Assembly: GCF_030499575.1 (NCBI RefSeq)
Contig: NZ_JASTLC010000001.1
Coordinates: forward strand, 1 to 64,000
Direction: 5' to 3'
Source of the DNA: Streptomyces sp. DG2A-72
Lineage (GTDB): Bacteria > Actinomycetota > Actinomycetes > Streptomycetales > Streptomycetaceae
DNA: 64,000 nt
Every line of letters begins with the position of its first letter. Within the stretch, counting starts at the first letter, position 1. The notes under the pieces were generated by a model. That model was not told where the DNA came from, did not search any database, and saw nothing but the letters and a program-made list of their open reading frames with translations. A program made the position numbers and the translations under genes. Below are positions 27,586-36,599 of the stretch, in pieces.

Positions 27586-28417
27586 ATCGGCCGCCCCGTC
27601 CAGCCGGCGATAACAGATCAGGGCAGCAGCGATCCCGGCGAAGGCCAGGAAGTGCTCCGCCTTGCGCTCATAGCGACGATGCAGGCGGCGGCAACCGGCC
27701 AGCCAGGCCACCGTTCGCTCCACGGTCCAGCGGTGGCGGCCCAGCCGCTGGGAGGACTCGATACCCTTGCGAGCAATGCGCGGGATGATGCTCCGGGACC
27801 GGAGCCATCGGCGCAGGTGATCATAGTCGTAGCCCTTGTCACCGCGGAGCTTGGCCGGCCGTCGCCGCCGTGGCCCGCGCCGGGAGCGGATGGGCGGGAT
27901 ACCCCGCACAAGGGGCTCCAGCCCCTGGCGGTCGTGGGTGTTCGCGGCGGAGAGACCGATGGAGACAGGCAAGCCGCTCCGCTCTGTAATCAAGTGGATC
28001 TTTAATCCCTTCTTGCCGCGATCTACGGGATTCGGACCCGTCAGGTCCCCCCTTTCGCTGCCCGCATATCGACCGAGTCGATCGCGCACCGCGACCAGTC
28101 CAGGATGCCGCGGGCGCCGAGCTCGTCCAGGATCAGGCGGTAGAGCTTGCCCCACACCCGGGCCCGCTCCACTCGGTGAAGCGCCGGTGTGTGGTCGGCC
28201 CGGACAGGCCGAAGTCCGGCGGCAGTTGCCGCCACGCGCAGCCCGCCGTGGCCACGAAGACGACGGCCGCCAGCACCTGCCGATCTCCATACCTGCGTCG
28301 ACCACCACCCTGAGGCCGTACCGGGGCAGCCCGAACCACCCCCTGGAACAACTCCCACAACCCATCCGGCACCAGACGCTCCACCATCGCCATCACGGCC
28401 GCCAGACAAGTGACCAA
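27535..28417 (-). pseudogene. IS5-family transposase, two frame breaks
   Basis: A DDE transposase of the IS5 type. The N-terminus at 28417 reads MVTCLAAVMAMVERLVPDGL and YGDRQVLAAVVFVATAGCAW. A first shift near 28200 leads to KLYRLILDELGARGILDWSR and CAIDSVDMRAAKGG, carrying the first catalytic Asp. A second shift near 28050 leads to TGPNPVDRGKKGLKIHLITE, RGDKGYDYDHLRRWLRSR with the second Asp, and HRWTVERTVAWLAGCRRLHR with the Glu. Overall length of about 280 residues is normal. The gene fills 27,535-28,417; clear terminal repeats were not found, so the element ends are not fixed. It could be dead or damaged by sequencing errors. Confidence 0.82.
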
Positions 28418-28444
28418 GCCAGTTGAGACGACCTCTTAGCACTA

Positions 28445-29359
28445 GGGTCCGTCTTCAAACGGATCTTGCCCAGAGCAGGAATGACGCGAGTGTGACCGCT
28501 GCTTCGTAGGAGGCGGCGGTCTTCTCGTATCGGGTGGCGATTCCACGGAAGCCTTTGAGCCGGTTGAAGCAGCGTTCGACGACGTTGCGTTGACGGTAGA
28601 CCTGCCGGTCGAACACCGGTGGCCGCCCGCCGCGACCGCCACGGTTGTGCCGGTGTCGCTGCTGGTCGGTCTTCTCCGGGATAGTGTGCCCGATGCCGCG
28701 TTTACGCAGGTAGGCGCGGAAGCCGCGGGAGCTGTAGGCCTTGTCTGCGATGACCTGATCAGGCCTGCAACGGGGTCGGCCCGGTCCGGTGCGAGGGACA
28801 CGGATGCGCTCCAGAAGAGGGCGCGCGCAGATGCTGTCGTGACGTTGCCCTGGCGTCACCAGGACTGCGAGCGGGCGCCCCTTGCCGTCGCAGGCGAGAT
28901 GGATTTTGGTGGTCAGTCCGCCTCGGGATCGACCGAGGGCGTGATCGTCCGGTTCGTCCGGCCGATGGTGCCCCCTTTTCGGCCGGTGGCGGCCGCGTGC
29001 TGGTGGACGCGGACGATGGTGGAGTCGATCTGGACGAGCCAGTCGATGTCGCCGGCCGCGTCCGCACCAGCTTGGATCTGCTGAAGAGCCCGGGTGAACA
29101 CGCCGTCCAGGGCGTAGCGGCGGAAGCGGGTGCAGACGGTCTGCCATGGACCGTAGCGTTCCGGCAGGTCACGCCAGGATATCCCGGTCCGGATCTTGTA
29201 GACCATCCCGTTGATGACCTGCCGGTCCGACACCCGCGGCCGGCCCGTCACAGCCCGCGGTATCAGCGGAGCGAGTAACTCCCACTCCTGATCGGTGAGT
29301 TCATGACGACGTATCATCCCACCATGATCCACCACTCGATGATCTTTGAAGACGGACCC
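28445..29359. mobile_element. IS427-group (IS5 family) insertion sequence with terminal repeats
   Basis: The element is bounded by perfect inverted repeats GGGTCCGTCTTCAAA at 28445-28459 and its complement at 29345-29359. CTAG occurs at both outer edges (28442-28445 and 29359-29362), as expected for a target duplication of this family. It lies directly against the left tip of the IS701-type element, suggesting insertion into a CTAG there. Confidence 0.88.
28455..29317 (-). CDS. IS427-group transposase, two overlapping frames
   Basis: The first frame starts at ATG 29317, MIRRHELTDQEWELLAPLIP, and has VINGMVYKIRTGISWRDLPE and QIDSTIVRVHQHAAATG with the first catalytic Asp, ending at 28913. The second frame takes over around 28,930-28,960 with LGRSRGGLTTKIHLACDGKG, VIADKAYSSRGFRAYLRKRG with the second Asp, and YRQRNVVERCFNRLKGFRG with the Glu, ending LLWARSV at 28455. 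Elements of this group commonly express the two frames as one protein by ribosomal frameshifting, so the layout may be functional, not broken. All DDE residues are present and both ends are intact, so it may be an active element. Confidence 0.85.
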
Positions 29360-29360
29360 T

Positions 29361-30877
29361 AGCTGTAGATCGCTATTCGCGCTGGTCAGAGGCGGCTTCT
29401 CGGAGTCTACTGGCTGACGCTGCGTCATGTGGTTGGAGTTCGTGACGCCGGGCGCGGCGTTGATAGTGACAGCGTTGGGCGGTGGCCTGATGGCGGCGTC
29501 GGAATCGGGACCATCTCAGTGCGCGATCGCGGTCGGGACCGTGTGCTGGGAGGGCAGACCTAACTGCCAGGAGCCGCCGGATCTCCGCCAGGGTGAGGGG
29601 TGCGAGGGCTGATCCGTTTCTGCGGCCCCCCCTTGCGCTTGCCTGGGCAGCCATGGCGGCGAGGAAGGCGTGGGCGAGCATGGCCAAGGTGACGTGCCGA
29701 TACCAGCCGGGGTAGCGGCGGACCTCGTATTGGTCCAGGCCGCACTCGTTCTTCGCGCTTTGAAAGCACTCCTCGATCGCCCACCGAGACCCGGCGACGG
29801 CGACCAGCGTCTCGATGGTCGTGCCGACGGGGGCGTAGGCCATGTAGTAGGCGATCTCCTCAGGGCGGGCCAGGCTGCGGCGGGCCAGCACCCACCGGTC
29901 ATGGGTGGGAGTGTCCCCGTCGAAGAATGGAACGGCCGGCAACTTGGCCGCGGCCCAGTCGTAGACGCGCGGGCCCTTGGCGCCGTCACCTGCCGAGAGC
30001 CGCTGCCAGGCATCGTCGGGTGCTTCGGCGATCAGTTGGTCGATGCGCCAGATCCCGGCGAGCGACTTGATCTGCTGGGATTTCGGCACGGCCAGCACGT
30101 CGCCGACTCCGGTCTCCTCCAGCATCCGGCGAAAGCGCCACTCCTGCCCGTAGAGGCTGTCGGCCGTCACCCACACGATCGGCAGCGTCGAGGCGAGCGC
30201 CCGGGCGATCATCGCCTTGGCCAGCTCACCTTTGGTGGCGAACGCCCGCTCATCGGGAACCTTCGCCGCACGGCACCGCTCCCGATCGTCGGTCCATGAC
30301 TTCGGCAGATACAGCTCCCGGTCCACCAGCGTCCGGCCCCGGCGGGATGCGTAGGCGGCGAACACCCCGATCTGGCAGTTCTCGGTGCGTCCGGCAGTCC
30401 CGCTGTACTGGCGCTGCACCCCGGCGGAGGTGGTGCCCTTCTTCAAGAACCCAGTGTCGTCGATGATCAGCACGCCGTCATCGCCCCCGAGGCGCTCAGC
30501 GACGTATGCCTGCAGGTCATCGCGGACCCCGTCCGCCTCCCAGCAGGCACGGTTGAGCAGGTGCTGCAGCCCGCCGGGACCATCGTGACCCGCGTACTCC
30601 GCCAGCTGCCAGCCGATCTTTCTGTCCACCGGCCCGAGCAGCCCGCGCACGTATGCGCGCATCTGCCGGCGCAGATCGACCCGGGAGAACCGGTGGCCGA
30701 CCCGCACCAGCGCCTCATCGAGCTGTGCCGCCCATTCCTCGGCGTATTCCCATTCCCGCACGACCAGTTCAACGGGCCGCCGCGCCCGGCGTCACGAACT
30801 CCAACCACATGACGCAGCGTCAGCCAGTAGACTCCGAGAAGCCGCCTCTGCCCAGCGCGAATAGCGAACTACCGCTG
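29361..30877. mobile_element. IS701-family insertion sequence with long inverted repeats
   Basis: Near-perfect inverted repeats of about 95 bases bound the element: the left one runs from about 29361 to 29457 and includes CGGAGTCTACTGGCTGACGC, the right one from about 30783 to 30877 is its complement with three mismatches seen (T/G, A/T and T/G near the tip). Repeats this long are unusual for the family. The left tip abuts the IS427-type element. Confidence 0.85.
29373..30761 (-). CDS. IS701-family transposase
   Basis: An intact 462-residue DDE transposase. The N-terminus has VDLRRQMRAYVRGLLGPVDR and KIGWQLAEYAGHDGPGGLQH. Catalytic blocks are LIIDDTGFLKKGTTSAGVQR with the first Asp, PIVWVTADSLYGQEWRFRRM with the second, and GSRWAIEECFQSAKNECGLD with the Glu. 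Relatives usually stop soon after CHYQRRA-type residues; here the frame runs about 25 codons further through the left inverted repeat and ends at 29373. Start ATG 30761 gives MREWEYAEEWAAQLDEALVR. No frame break is seen, so the element is probably capable of making transposase. Confidence 0.9.
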   Translation of the reverse strand: MREWEYAEEWAAQLDEALVRVGHRFSRVDLRRQMRAYVRGLLGPVDRKIGWQLAEYAGHDGPGGLQHLLNRACWEADGVRDDLQAYVAERLGGDDGVLIIDDTGFLKKGTTSAGVQRQYSGTAGRTENCQIGVFAAYASRRGRTLVDRELYLPKSWTDDRERCRAAKVPDERAFATKGELAKAMIARALASTLPIVWVTADSLYGQEWRFRRMLEETGVGDVLAVPKSQQIKSLAGIWRIDQLIAEAPDDAWQRLSAGDGAKGPRVYDWAAAKLPAVPFFDGDTPTHDRWVLARRSLARPEEIAYYMAYAPVGTTIETLVAVAGSRWAIEECFQSAKNECGLDQYEVRRYPGWYRHVTLAMLAHAFLAAMAAQASARGGRRNGSALAPLTLAEIRRLLAVRSALPAHGPDRDRALRWSRFRRRHQATAQRCHYQRRARRHELQPHDAASASRLREAASDQRE

Positions 30878-31031
30878 GAGTATTAGGGCTCCTAACAAAA
30901 GTGGTGGGCTTGACCTGGTCAGCGGTCGGTGTCGTGCACGAGGCCGCCGGGTAGCGGGACGCGGTCAGCCGCGTAATCGCACGCGATAAACCCGGCGACG
31001 TCGGCGATCATCTCCGGGAGACTGGTCGCCC

Positions 31032-31778
31032 ATGGATGAGGTCAAAGTCGTCGTCGCCCATTCCGAGCGCGCGACTCTGCGCGTCGGTGACGTGTTCTTG
31101 AAGGTGGACGCCGATCAGGCGCGTATCGACGTCGAGGTCGAGGCGATGTCTCTGGCGCCGGTCCCGACCCCGGAGGTCCTGTGGCGCAAGCCGCCCGTGC
31201 TCGCGATCGCCGCACTCCCGGGGACGACGCTCGGGCGCCTCGGAGGGCCGTCGACCGGGTCGCCGGCGGCGTGGGCCGCGGCGGGTGCCGCCATCGGGAA
31301 GCTGCACGAAGCGTCCCTGCCGCGCCTGCCGGGCCGGGCCGGGCGGAGCATCGTCGCGTTGGCGGCGGAACTCGACGACGAGTGCGAGTTGCTCGTGACG
31401 AACGGTGTCCTGCCCGCTGACCTGGTCACCCGCAACCGCCAGGTCGCCGAGGCCGCGCTCCGGCCGTGGACTGCGGCGTTCACACACGGCGACCTGCAGA
31501 TCGCGCACGTCTTCGTCGACGGCGACGAGGTCACCGGCATCATCGACTGGTCCGAGGCGGGCCAGGGTGATGCCCTGTACGACCTCGCCACCTTCACGCT
31601 CGGACACGAGGAGCACCTCGACGACGTCATCGCCGGCTATGGCAGCGACATCGACCTCGACGTGATCCACGCGTGGTGGTCGTTGCGAAGCCTGCTGGCG
31701 GTTCGCTGGCTGATCGAGCACGGCTTCGACCCCTTCGCGCCGGGCTGTGAGGTCGCCGTGCTGAGATCCCGGATGTGA
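31032..31778 (+). CDS. aminoglycoside phosphotransferase-like kinase family protein
   Basis: A 248-residue small-molecule kinase of the APH/choline-kinase fold. The ATP lobe is short (TLRVGDVFLKVDADQARIDV, with Lys in VFLKVD). The catalytic loop reads FTHGDLQIAHVFVDGDEVTG and the metal-binding motif GIIDWSEAGQGDALYDLATF. In the usual loop HGDxxxxN, the metal-binding Asn is here His (HGDLQIAH). The rest of the fold looks normal and ends CEVAVLRSRM. ATG 31032 follows GGGAG at 11 bases. It stands alone between the IS island and a truncated transport gene. The substrate is unknown; antibiotic resistance should not be assumed. Confidence 0.82.
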   Translation: MDEVKVVVAHSERATLRVGDVFLKVDADQARIDVEVEAMSLAPVPTPEVLWRKPPVLAIAALPGTTLGRLGGPSTGSPAAWAAAGAAIGKLHEASLPRLPGRAGRSIVALAAELDDECELLVTNGVLPADLVTRNRQVAEAALRPWTAAFTHGDLQIAHVFVDGDEVTGIIDWSEAGQGDALYDLATFTLGHEEHLDDVIAGYGSDIDLDVIHAWWSLRSLLAVRWLIEHGFDPFAPGCEVAVLRSRM

Positions 31779-31796
31779 GGCTGCGCGGGCCCGACT

Positions 31797-32435
31797 GCTA
31801 CGTATGCGTGTCGACGCATCGAGCAGGCCATCCCCTGGGGCGACCGCCCGCCCTTACTCTCAACAAAGCAGTTCACCGACAAGCTGGGCATCGGGCCGAT
31901 GCTGGTGCCCGAGAAGGGCAAGCCGGTGGCGGCGTACCGGCCGCCGCAGGAAGGTGTCTTCTGGATCTCGGGAGACTCCAAGCGGGTACGGGACGCGAGC
32001 AGGCTGCTGGAGTACTTCACCCTGCCGGAGCACTACGTGAAGCTCGCGGAGAAGATGGACCAGCCGCCGCTGGACCTGTCCGCGATCGACAAGGCCGACG
32101 TGCACCCGGCGTACAAGAAGGTTGTCGCGCTCTTCCAGGACGCGGTCTTCAAGGCCCCGGCGCCGGCCAGGCGGAACCCGGGCGTGGCCGTGGTGCAGGC
32201 GGAGCAGAAGGAGATTCAGCCGCAGTTGGGTGAGGTCGTGCAGGGGTTGTTCAGCGGCGACCTCACCTCGGTGCGCGGTGAGCTGAAGGCGCTCAGCGAC
32301 CGCAGCGAGAAGAACCGCGAGCAGGCGCTGGCGAAGGCGAAGAGGAAGGGCGCGAAGGTGGACCTTGAGGACTGGGCCTTCTCCAACTGGGAGCCTCGGA
32401 AGGACTACACGGCGGAGATGTACGAGAAGGCGTAG
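31797..32435 (+). pseudogene. sugar ABC transporter solute-binding protein, C-terminal part only
   Basis: The reading frame opens with IEQAIPWGDRPPLLSTKQF, then TDKLGIGPMLVPEKGKPVA, GVFWISGDSKRVRDASRLLE, NPGVAVVQAEQKEIQPQLGE and DWAFSNWEPRKDYTAEMYEK. This is the C-terminal lobe, about 210 residues, of an extracellular lipoprotein-type solute-binding protein that normally exceeds 500 residues. The lipobox, signal peptide and N-terminal lobe are absent and there is no plausible start before 31797; an internal ATG at 31899 is not a true start. The break point lies between the phosphotransferase stop and about 31815. The neighbouring sulfatase and glycoside hydrolase suggest a former polysaccharide-uptake locus. 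Confidence 0.75.
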
Positions 32436-32442
32436 GCCGGGC

Positions 32443-32854
32443 TCACGGCAGCGTGGTGCGTAGGAGCGCGTCGAGCGTGGCGGTCTGAAGATCGCGCTGT
32501 ACGGCGGCGGCCTCGGCAGACCGGCGAGGTTGTGGACCTCGCCGGGGTCGGAAGCCATGTCGTGCAGCTCCGTGTGTGATGCCCAACAGATTCGGCAGCT
32601 GCGGCGACAGCCACGCGACTTCCCGGAGGTTGCTGTACGCCCTGTGGTTACGCGGATAACGCCCCGTCAGCAGCGAGCTACGGCTCGGCAGACACCACGG
32701 ACTCGCCGTGTACGCCCAGGCCGAGGACCGTCCCCTCCCCCGCCAACCGGTCCAGATGCGGCGTCCCCACCGCCCGGCCCCCGTAACACCCCAGTGCATC
32801 CCGCCGCAGCTGATCCGCCGTGATCAACAACACCGCGGGCCGGTCGGTGGGCAT
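32443..32854 (-). pseudogene. sulfatase remnant, frameshifted with large internal deletion
   Basis: ATG 32854 starts MPTDRPAVLLITADQLRRDA and LGCYGGRAVGTPHLDRLAGE, the metal-binding N-terminus of type I sulfatases. A break near 32730 leads to YTASPWCLPSRSSLLTGRYP, holding the CxPSR motif whose Cys becomes formylglycine, then SNLREVAWLSPQLPNLLG. The rest of the catalytic domain is missing: the frame jumps to ELHDMASDPGEVHNLAGLP and QRDLQTATLDALLRTTLP, the extreme C-terminus. About 410 bases remain of a gene normally near 1,400. It is divergent from the glycoside hydrolase gene and was probably part of one saccharide-degradation locus. Confidence 0.75.
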
Positions 32855-32912
32855 CGAATCACTCCTCCCGGCCGTCTCAAGACAGCGCCGGGGTTGGCAA
32901 GTTGAGTATTAC

Positions 32913-32926
32913 GTTGTACACGCAAC
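32913..32926. promoter_or_regulatory. candidate LacI-type operator
   Basis: GTTGTACACGCAAC is an imperfect palindrome with GTTG/CAAC ends, 34 bases before the hydrolase start in the divergent promoter region. A LacI regulator gene lies downstream in the same locus. Assignment is inference. Confidence 0.35.
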
Positions 32927-32959
32927 GGCAGTGACACCGCCACCCCGGAGGGGAGCAGG

Positions 32960-34837
32960 ATGCACCGACGTACAGCACTCGCCGCAGCACTCGGCGGCGT
33001 GCTCGTTTTCACCGCCATCACCCAGGCAGGACCCGCCTCCCGCGAAGCGGAGGCGGCAGGCGTCACGATCACCGTCGGCACGGAGCCGACCGCCGCCCCC
33101 GTCCGCGATGAGATCGTCGGCGCCAACCACCGCTGGCTGCGCAACGGGCTCGGGATGTGGGACGCCGAACGAGACGAGCCGTCCGCCCGCATGGTCGAGC
33201 TGGCGAAGAAGACCAAGCTGAAACTCGTCCGATATCCCGGCGGCACCGTCGCCAACCTCTACGACTGGAAGCAGGCGATCGGCCCGCAGGACAAGCGCGG
33301 CTGCCAGGTCGGCGGCGGCTTCGTCGGCGGGGGCGGCGAGCCGATGGACAGCAGGTACGGGCCGGACGAGAACGAGCGCTTCGTCGACGTGATCGGCGCC
33401 CGCACCACCGTCATGACCAACGGCACCACCCAGACCCCGCAGGACGCCGGCGACTACGTCGAGTACATGAACGCCGAGGTCGGCGCCAACCCCAACGGCG
33501 GCACCGACTGGGCCAAGGTCCGCGCCGACAACGGCCACCCGGCCCCGTACGACGTCCGCGTCTGGGAGGTCGGCAACGAGCTCTATCTCCCCAACCAGGC
33601 CTACTGGCGCGCCGAAAACCTCGACACCCGGCTGCGGCAGTTCGCCTTCGGCGGCACCCAGCGGCAGCAGGACCAGCCCGTCGGTCACAGGTGCGACCAC
33701 CGGCCGGAGGCCGGGGTGAGCGACGGCTCGGCCGGACAGGACTTCCAGGTCTGGTATCCGCCCGTCGTCCCGGGCAGCGCCACGGTGCGGGTCGGCGGCG
33801 AGACCTGGCGCCGGGTAGCCGACCTCGGCTCCGCCGGTCCCGACGCCGCCGTGTACGAGCTGGACGCGAAGACCGGCCGGGTCCGTTTCGGCGACGGCGA
33901 ACACGGCCGTATCCCGCGCGCGGACGCCCCGGTCCGGGCCGACTACGACTCCGGCCCGCACGCCGGATTCACCGACTTCTACGCGGCGATGAAGAAGGCC
34001 GACCCGTCCATCTCGGTCTGCTCTCCCTGGGAGAAGACCAAGTTCGTGAAGCTCATGGGCCGCGAGCACGCGTACGACTGCCTCAGCCCGCACCTCTACC
34101 TGAACAAAGAAGTGAGCGGCGCCCCCGCCGAGATCCACGACCGGTTCATGCCGGAGGCGGACAAGGTGGTGGACGAGGAACTCGACGCGCTCGAAGCGGC
34201 GATCGAGCAGTACGGGCCGGGGGGCGGCAAGCGACCATTCCTCGAGGTGAGCGAGTACGGGACGATCAACTCGGGCAGCGCGGGCAGCACCCCGGAGGGA
34301 TGGGCCGGGTCGATGACCAATGTGCTCATCCAGAGCGGACACGTCATCGGAATGATCAACCACGGCGTGCCCCTCGCCGTCTCCTCGAACCTCAACTCCG
34401 GCAAGCCCGTGGCGGGCGAGCTCTTCGGCGGCGCGCCCGAGTTCACCGACACCGGTCGCGCCCGCATGCTCGCCCTGGTGAGCAAGCTGGCCGGCTCGGC
34501 GCCGGTGAAGCGCGAGGTGCGGAACAACCCGCAGGCCACCGGCGGCGGCTACGCGGCGCTGCGGGTGCTGAGCACCCGCGCCGGGGACGGCACGGTGCGG
34601 CTGTTCGTGCTGAACCGGGACCGCGAGCAGGCCGTGACCGCCGGCCTTGCCCTGCCGCCGGGGTCCGGGGCCAAGGCCACCGTGCACACCCTGAACGGCG
34701 CGGAGATCTCCAGCTACAACAGCGCCACCCATCCCGACGCCCTCAAGGTGACGTCCACCGAGAAAGACGCCGGAGACGGCGGACTCCAGCACAGCTTCCC
34801 TGCTCACTCCGTCACATTGATCGAGGTGAATGCATGA
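32960..34837 (+). CDS. secreted glycoside hydrolase, clan A (GH51/arabinofuranosidase-like)
   Basis: The intact 625-residue protein begins MHRRTALAAALGGVLVFTAI, a signal peptide ending near the AEA residues. The catalytic barrel holds KLKLVRYPGGTVANLYDWKQ, the acid/base Glu in VWEVGNELYL (about residue 203) and the probable nucleophile Glu in LEVSEYGTINSG (about residue 430). The C-terminal beta domain ends SFPAHSVTLIEV. Between the two catalytic residues, at about 225-325, lies an extra beta-rich stretch with VWYPPVVPGSATVRVGGETW and RVRFGDGEHGRIPRADAPVR, which makes the spacing longer than usual. ATG 32960 follows GGAGGGGAG. Substrate may be an arabinose-containing glycan, but the exact family is uncertain. 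Confidence 0.78.
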   Translation: MHRRTALAAALGGVLVFTAITQAGPASREAEAAGVTITVGTEPTAAPVRDEIVGANHRWLRNGLGMWDAERDEPSARMVELAKKTKLKLVRYPGGTVANLYDWKQAIGPQDKRGCQVGGGFVGGGGEPMDSRYGPDENERFVDVIGARTTVMTNGTTQTPQDAGDYVEYMNAEVGANPNGGTDWAKVRADNGHPAPYDVRVWEVGNELYLPNQAYWRAENLDTRLRQFAFGGTQRQQDQPVGHRCDHRPEAGVSDGSAGQDFQVWYPPVVPGSATVRVGGETWRRVADLGSAGPDAAVYELDAKTGRVRFGDGEHGRIPRADAPVRADYDSGPHAGFTDFYAAMKKADPSISVCSPWEKTKFVKLMGREHAYDCLSPHLYLNKEVSGAPAEIHDRFMPEADKVVDEELDALEAAIEQYGPGGGKRPFLEVSEYGTINSGSAGSTPEGWAGSMTNVLIQSGHVIGMINHGVPLAVSSNLNSGKPVAGELFGGAPEFTDTGRARMLALVSKLAGSAPVKREVRNNPQATGGGYAALRVLSTRAGDGTVRLFVLNRDREQAVTAGLALPPGSGAKATVHTLNGAEISSYNSATHPDALKVTSTEKDAGDGGLQHSFPAHSVTLIEVNA

Positions 34838-35368
34838 GAACGCGACTGAGGAACGCGCTGCCACCGGGCTCGCCCTGGCGCTGACGGCAGCCGGGGTGAC
34901 GGCGGCGGCCGTCAGCAGCGACGGCTCGCCGGCCGCAGTGACGCCACCGGCGAACGACAGCCGGTCGATGGCCGGGCTGTGGCGCGGCGACTACGGCGGC
35001 TGGGCCCGGGACGCGGCGGGAGACCGCGCGCGAAGGTCACGACGAGCACATGCTCGGCGAGAAGCGGGCGGTGCGGCCGGTGAAAGATCTGCAGCAGGAC
35101 GTCGCGGTGCACAGCACCGGCGATGCCTACGTCGCCACGACGGAGTTCGGAGCGCTGTGGTTCGGCGGCCAGGGCGACGTCTCGGCGTTACGCAGGGAGG
35201 ATCGGTGTCTCCACGGTGGCCGGTGCAAGCTTCACCAGCTACAACAGCGGCGAGCATCCCGACGACGTACGGCTGGCGCAGAGCACGGCCGAGGTCCCGT
35301 CGGGACGCTTCGAGCACAGCTTCCCGGCTGCCTCGGTGACGGTGCTGGAGCCGGCGAAGGCGCCGTAA
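34834..35368 (+). pseudogene. second secreted glycoside hydrolase-type gene, degraded
   Basis: The ATG at 34834 overlaps the stop of the intact hydrolase as ATGA. It begins MRTRLRNAL and, after a shift near 34860, TGLALALTAAGVTAAAVSSD, a signal peptide. Most of a catalytic domain is missing. The 3' end reads GASFTSYNSGEHPDDVRLAQ and RFEHSFPAASVTVLEPAKAP, closely parallel to the C-terminus of the upstream hydrolase (SYNSATHPDAL and HSFPAHSVTLIEV). A paralogue arranged in tandem seems to have lost its middle by deletion and gained frame breaks. The overlap shows the two genes were co-translated. Confidence 0.65.
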
Positions 35369-35471
35369 TGGGGGTGGGCGGGCCCGCCGGTGCGGACCCG
35401 CCCGCGCCCGGGGCAGAATGCTTCAAGTCGGCGGGGGCCCGCCTGTGCGGCGGGGTGCGGGGAGAGCGGCA

Positions 35472-36541
35472 ATGAGCGCGACAATCAAAGACGTGGCCCA
35501 ACTGGCGGGCGTGTCCATGAAGACGGTGTCCAACGTCCTCAACGACTATCCGCATCTGACGCCGGAGACCCGGGGAAAGGTCGAGCGGGCGCTGACCGAG
35601 CTGGACTACCGGCCCAACATCGCCGCCCGCAACCTGCGCAGTGGCCGCACCGGCCTGATCGCGCCGGCGGTCCCGACGACGATCAATCCGTACTTCGCCG
35701 AAATCTCGCACCTGATCGTCAAGGAGGCCCAGGACCGCGGCCTCACCGTGCTGATCGACTGCACGGAGGGCGATCTGGAGCGGGAGAAGCACGTCGCCGA
35801 GGGCTTTCGCAGCCAGATGCTCGACGGCATGATCCTGCAGCCATGGTCGCTGTCCGCCACGTATCTGCGCAACCGCGCCGACCGGACGCCACTGGTGCTG
35901 CTCGGCGAGCGCAAGGTCCGCTCCGCGGACAGCGTGGCCATCGACAGCAAGGCGGCGGTGGCCGCGGCCACCGGGCACCTGGTGGGCCTCGGCCGCCGGC
36001 GGATCGGCGCGATCGGCCCGCCGCCGACCCGGCGCACCGGCGCCCCACAGGAGCCGCGGCAGCGGCACGCCGGCTATCTGGCCGCCCTCACCGCGGCCGG
36101 GATCGAGCCCGACCCGGCGCTGGTCGCCCACCACCAGCCGAATGCCCGCAGGACGTCACCGAGGCCGTGGTGGACCACCTCCTCGCGCTGCCGGAACCGC
36201 CGGACGGGATCTTCTGCTTCAACGACCGCACCGCACTCGCCACCCTGAGCGAGCTGTGCACGCGAGGCGTCCGCGTGCCGGACGACATCGCCGTCATCGG
36301 CGTGGACGACGTGGAGGGCGCCCGGCTGTCCACCCCCTCGCTGTCGTCCATCGCGCCGGACAAGCAGGGCATCGCCCGTACTGCGGTCAGCATGCTCATG
36401 GAGCGCATCGAGGGCGCCGACCGCCCGGCGCGGCAGGTGGTCGCCGGCTTCGAGGTGATGGCGCGGGAGAGCACAGTGGGCACGGACACAGACGTGCACG
36501 GCAACCCCGCCGCTCCCCCGCCACACCGCCTCGCTCGGTGA
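35472..36541 (+). pseudogene. LacI-family transcriptional regulator, one frame break
   Basis: The ATG at 35472 gives MSATIKDVAQLAGVSMKTVS and NVLNDYPHLTPETRGKVERA, a classic LacI helix-turn-helix with hinge. The sugar-binding domain follows: TGLIAPAVPTTINPYFAEIS, LIDCTEGDLEREKHVAEGFR and GLGRRRIGAIGPPPTRRTGA. A single shift near 36145 joins it to DVTEAVVDHLLALPEPPDGI, FCFNDRTALATLSELCTRGV and PDDIAVIGVDDVEGARLSTP, ending at 36541. Apart from that shift it is complete at about 355 residues, so a single sequencing error would suffice to explain it. It likely controlled the saccharide genes upstream, in response to a liberated sugar. Confidence 0.85.
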
Positions 36542-36599
36542 TGTGGCCGACCGCCACCGCGGCCGAGGTCTCTCCGCCGGGCGCGCGCCCACCCGCGCG

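Noticed and set aside
30900..31030. Minus-strand frame with PLPGGLVHDTDR ending near 30915
   Set aside because: Possibly the end of a lost gene next to the IS island, but about 30 residues without a recognised family are not enough.
32909..34864. 651-codon open frame on the minus strand
   Set aside because: It mirrors the secreted hydrolase gene, has low-complexity Gly/Val/Asp-rich content and no recognisable fold.
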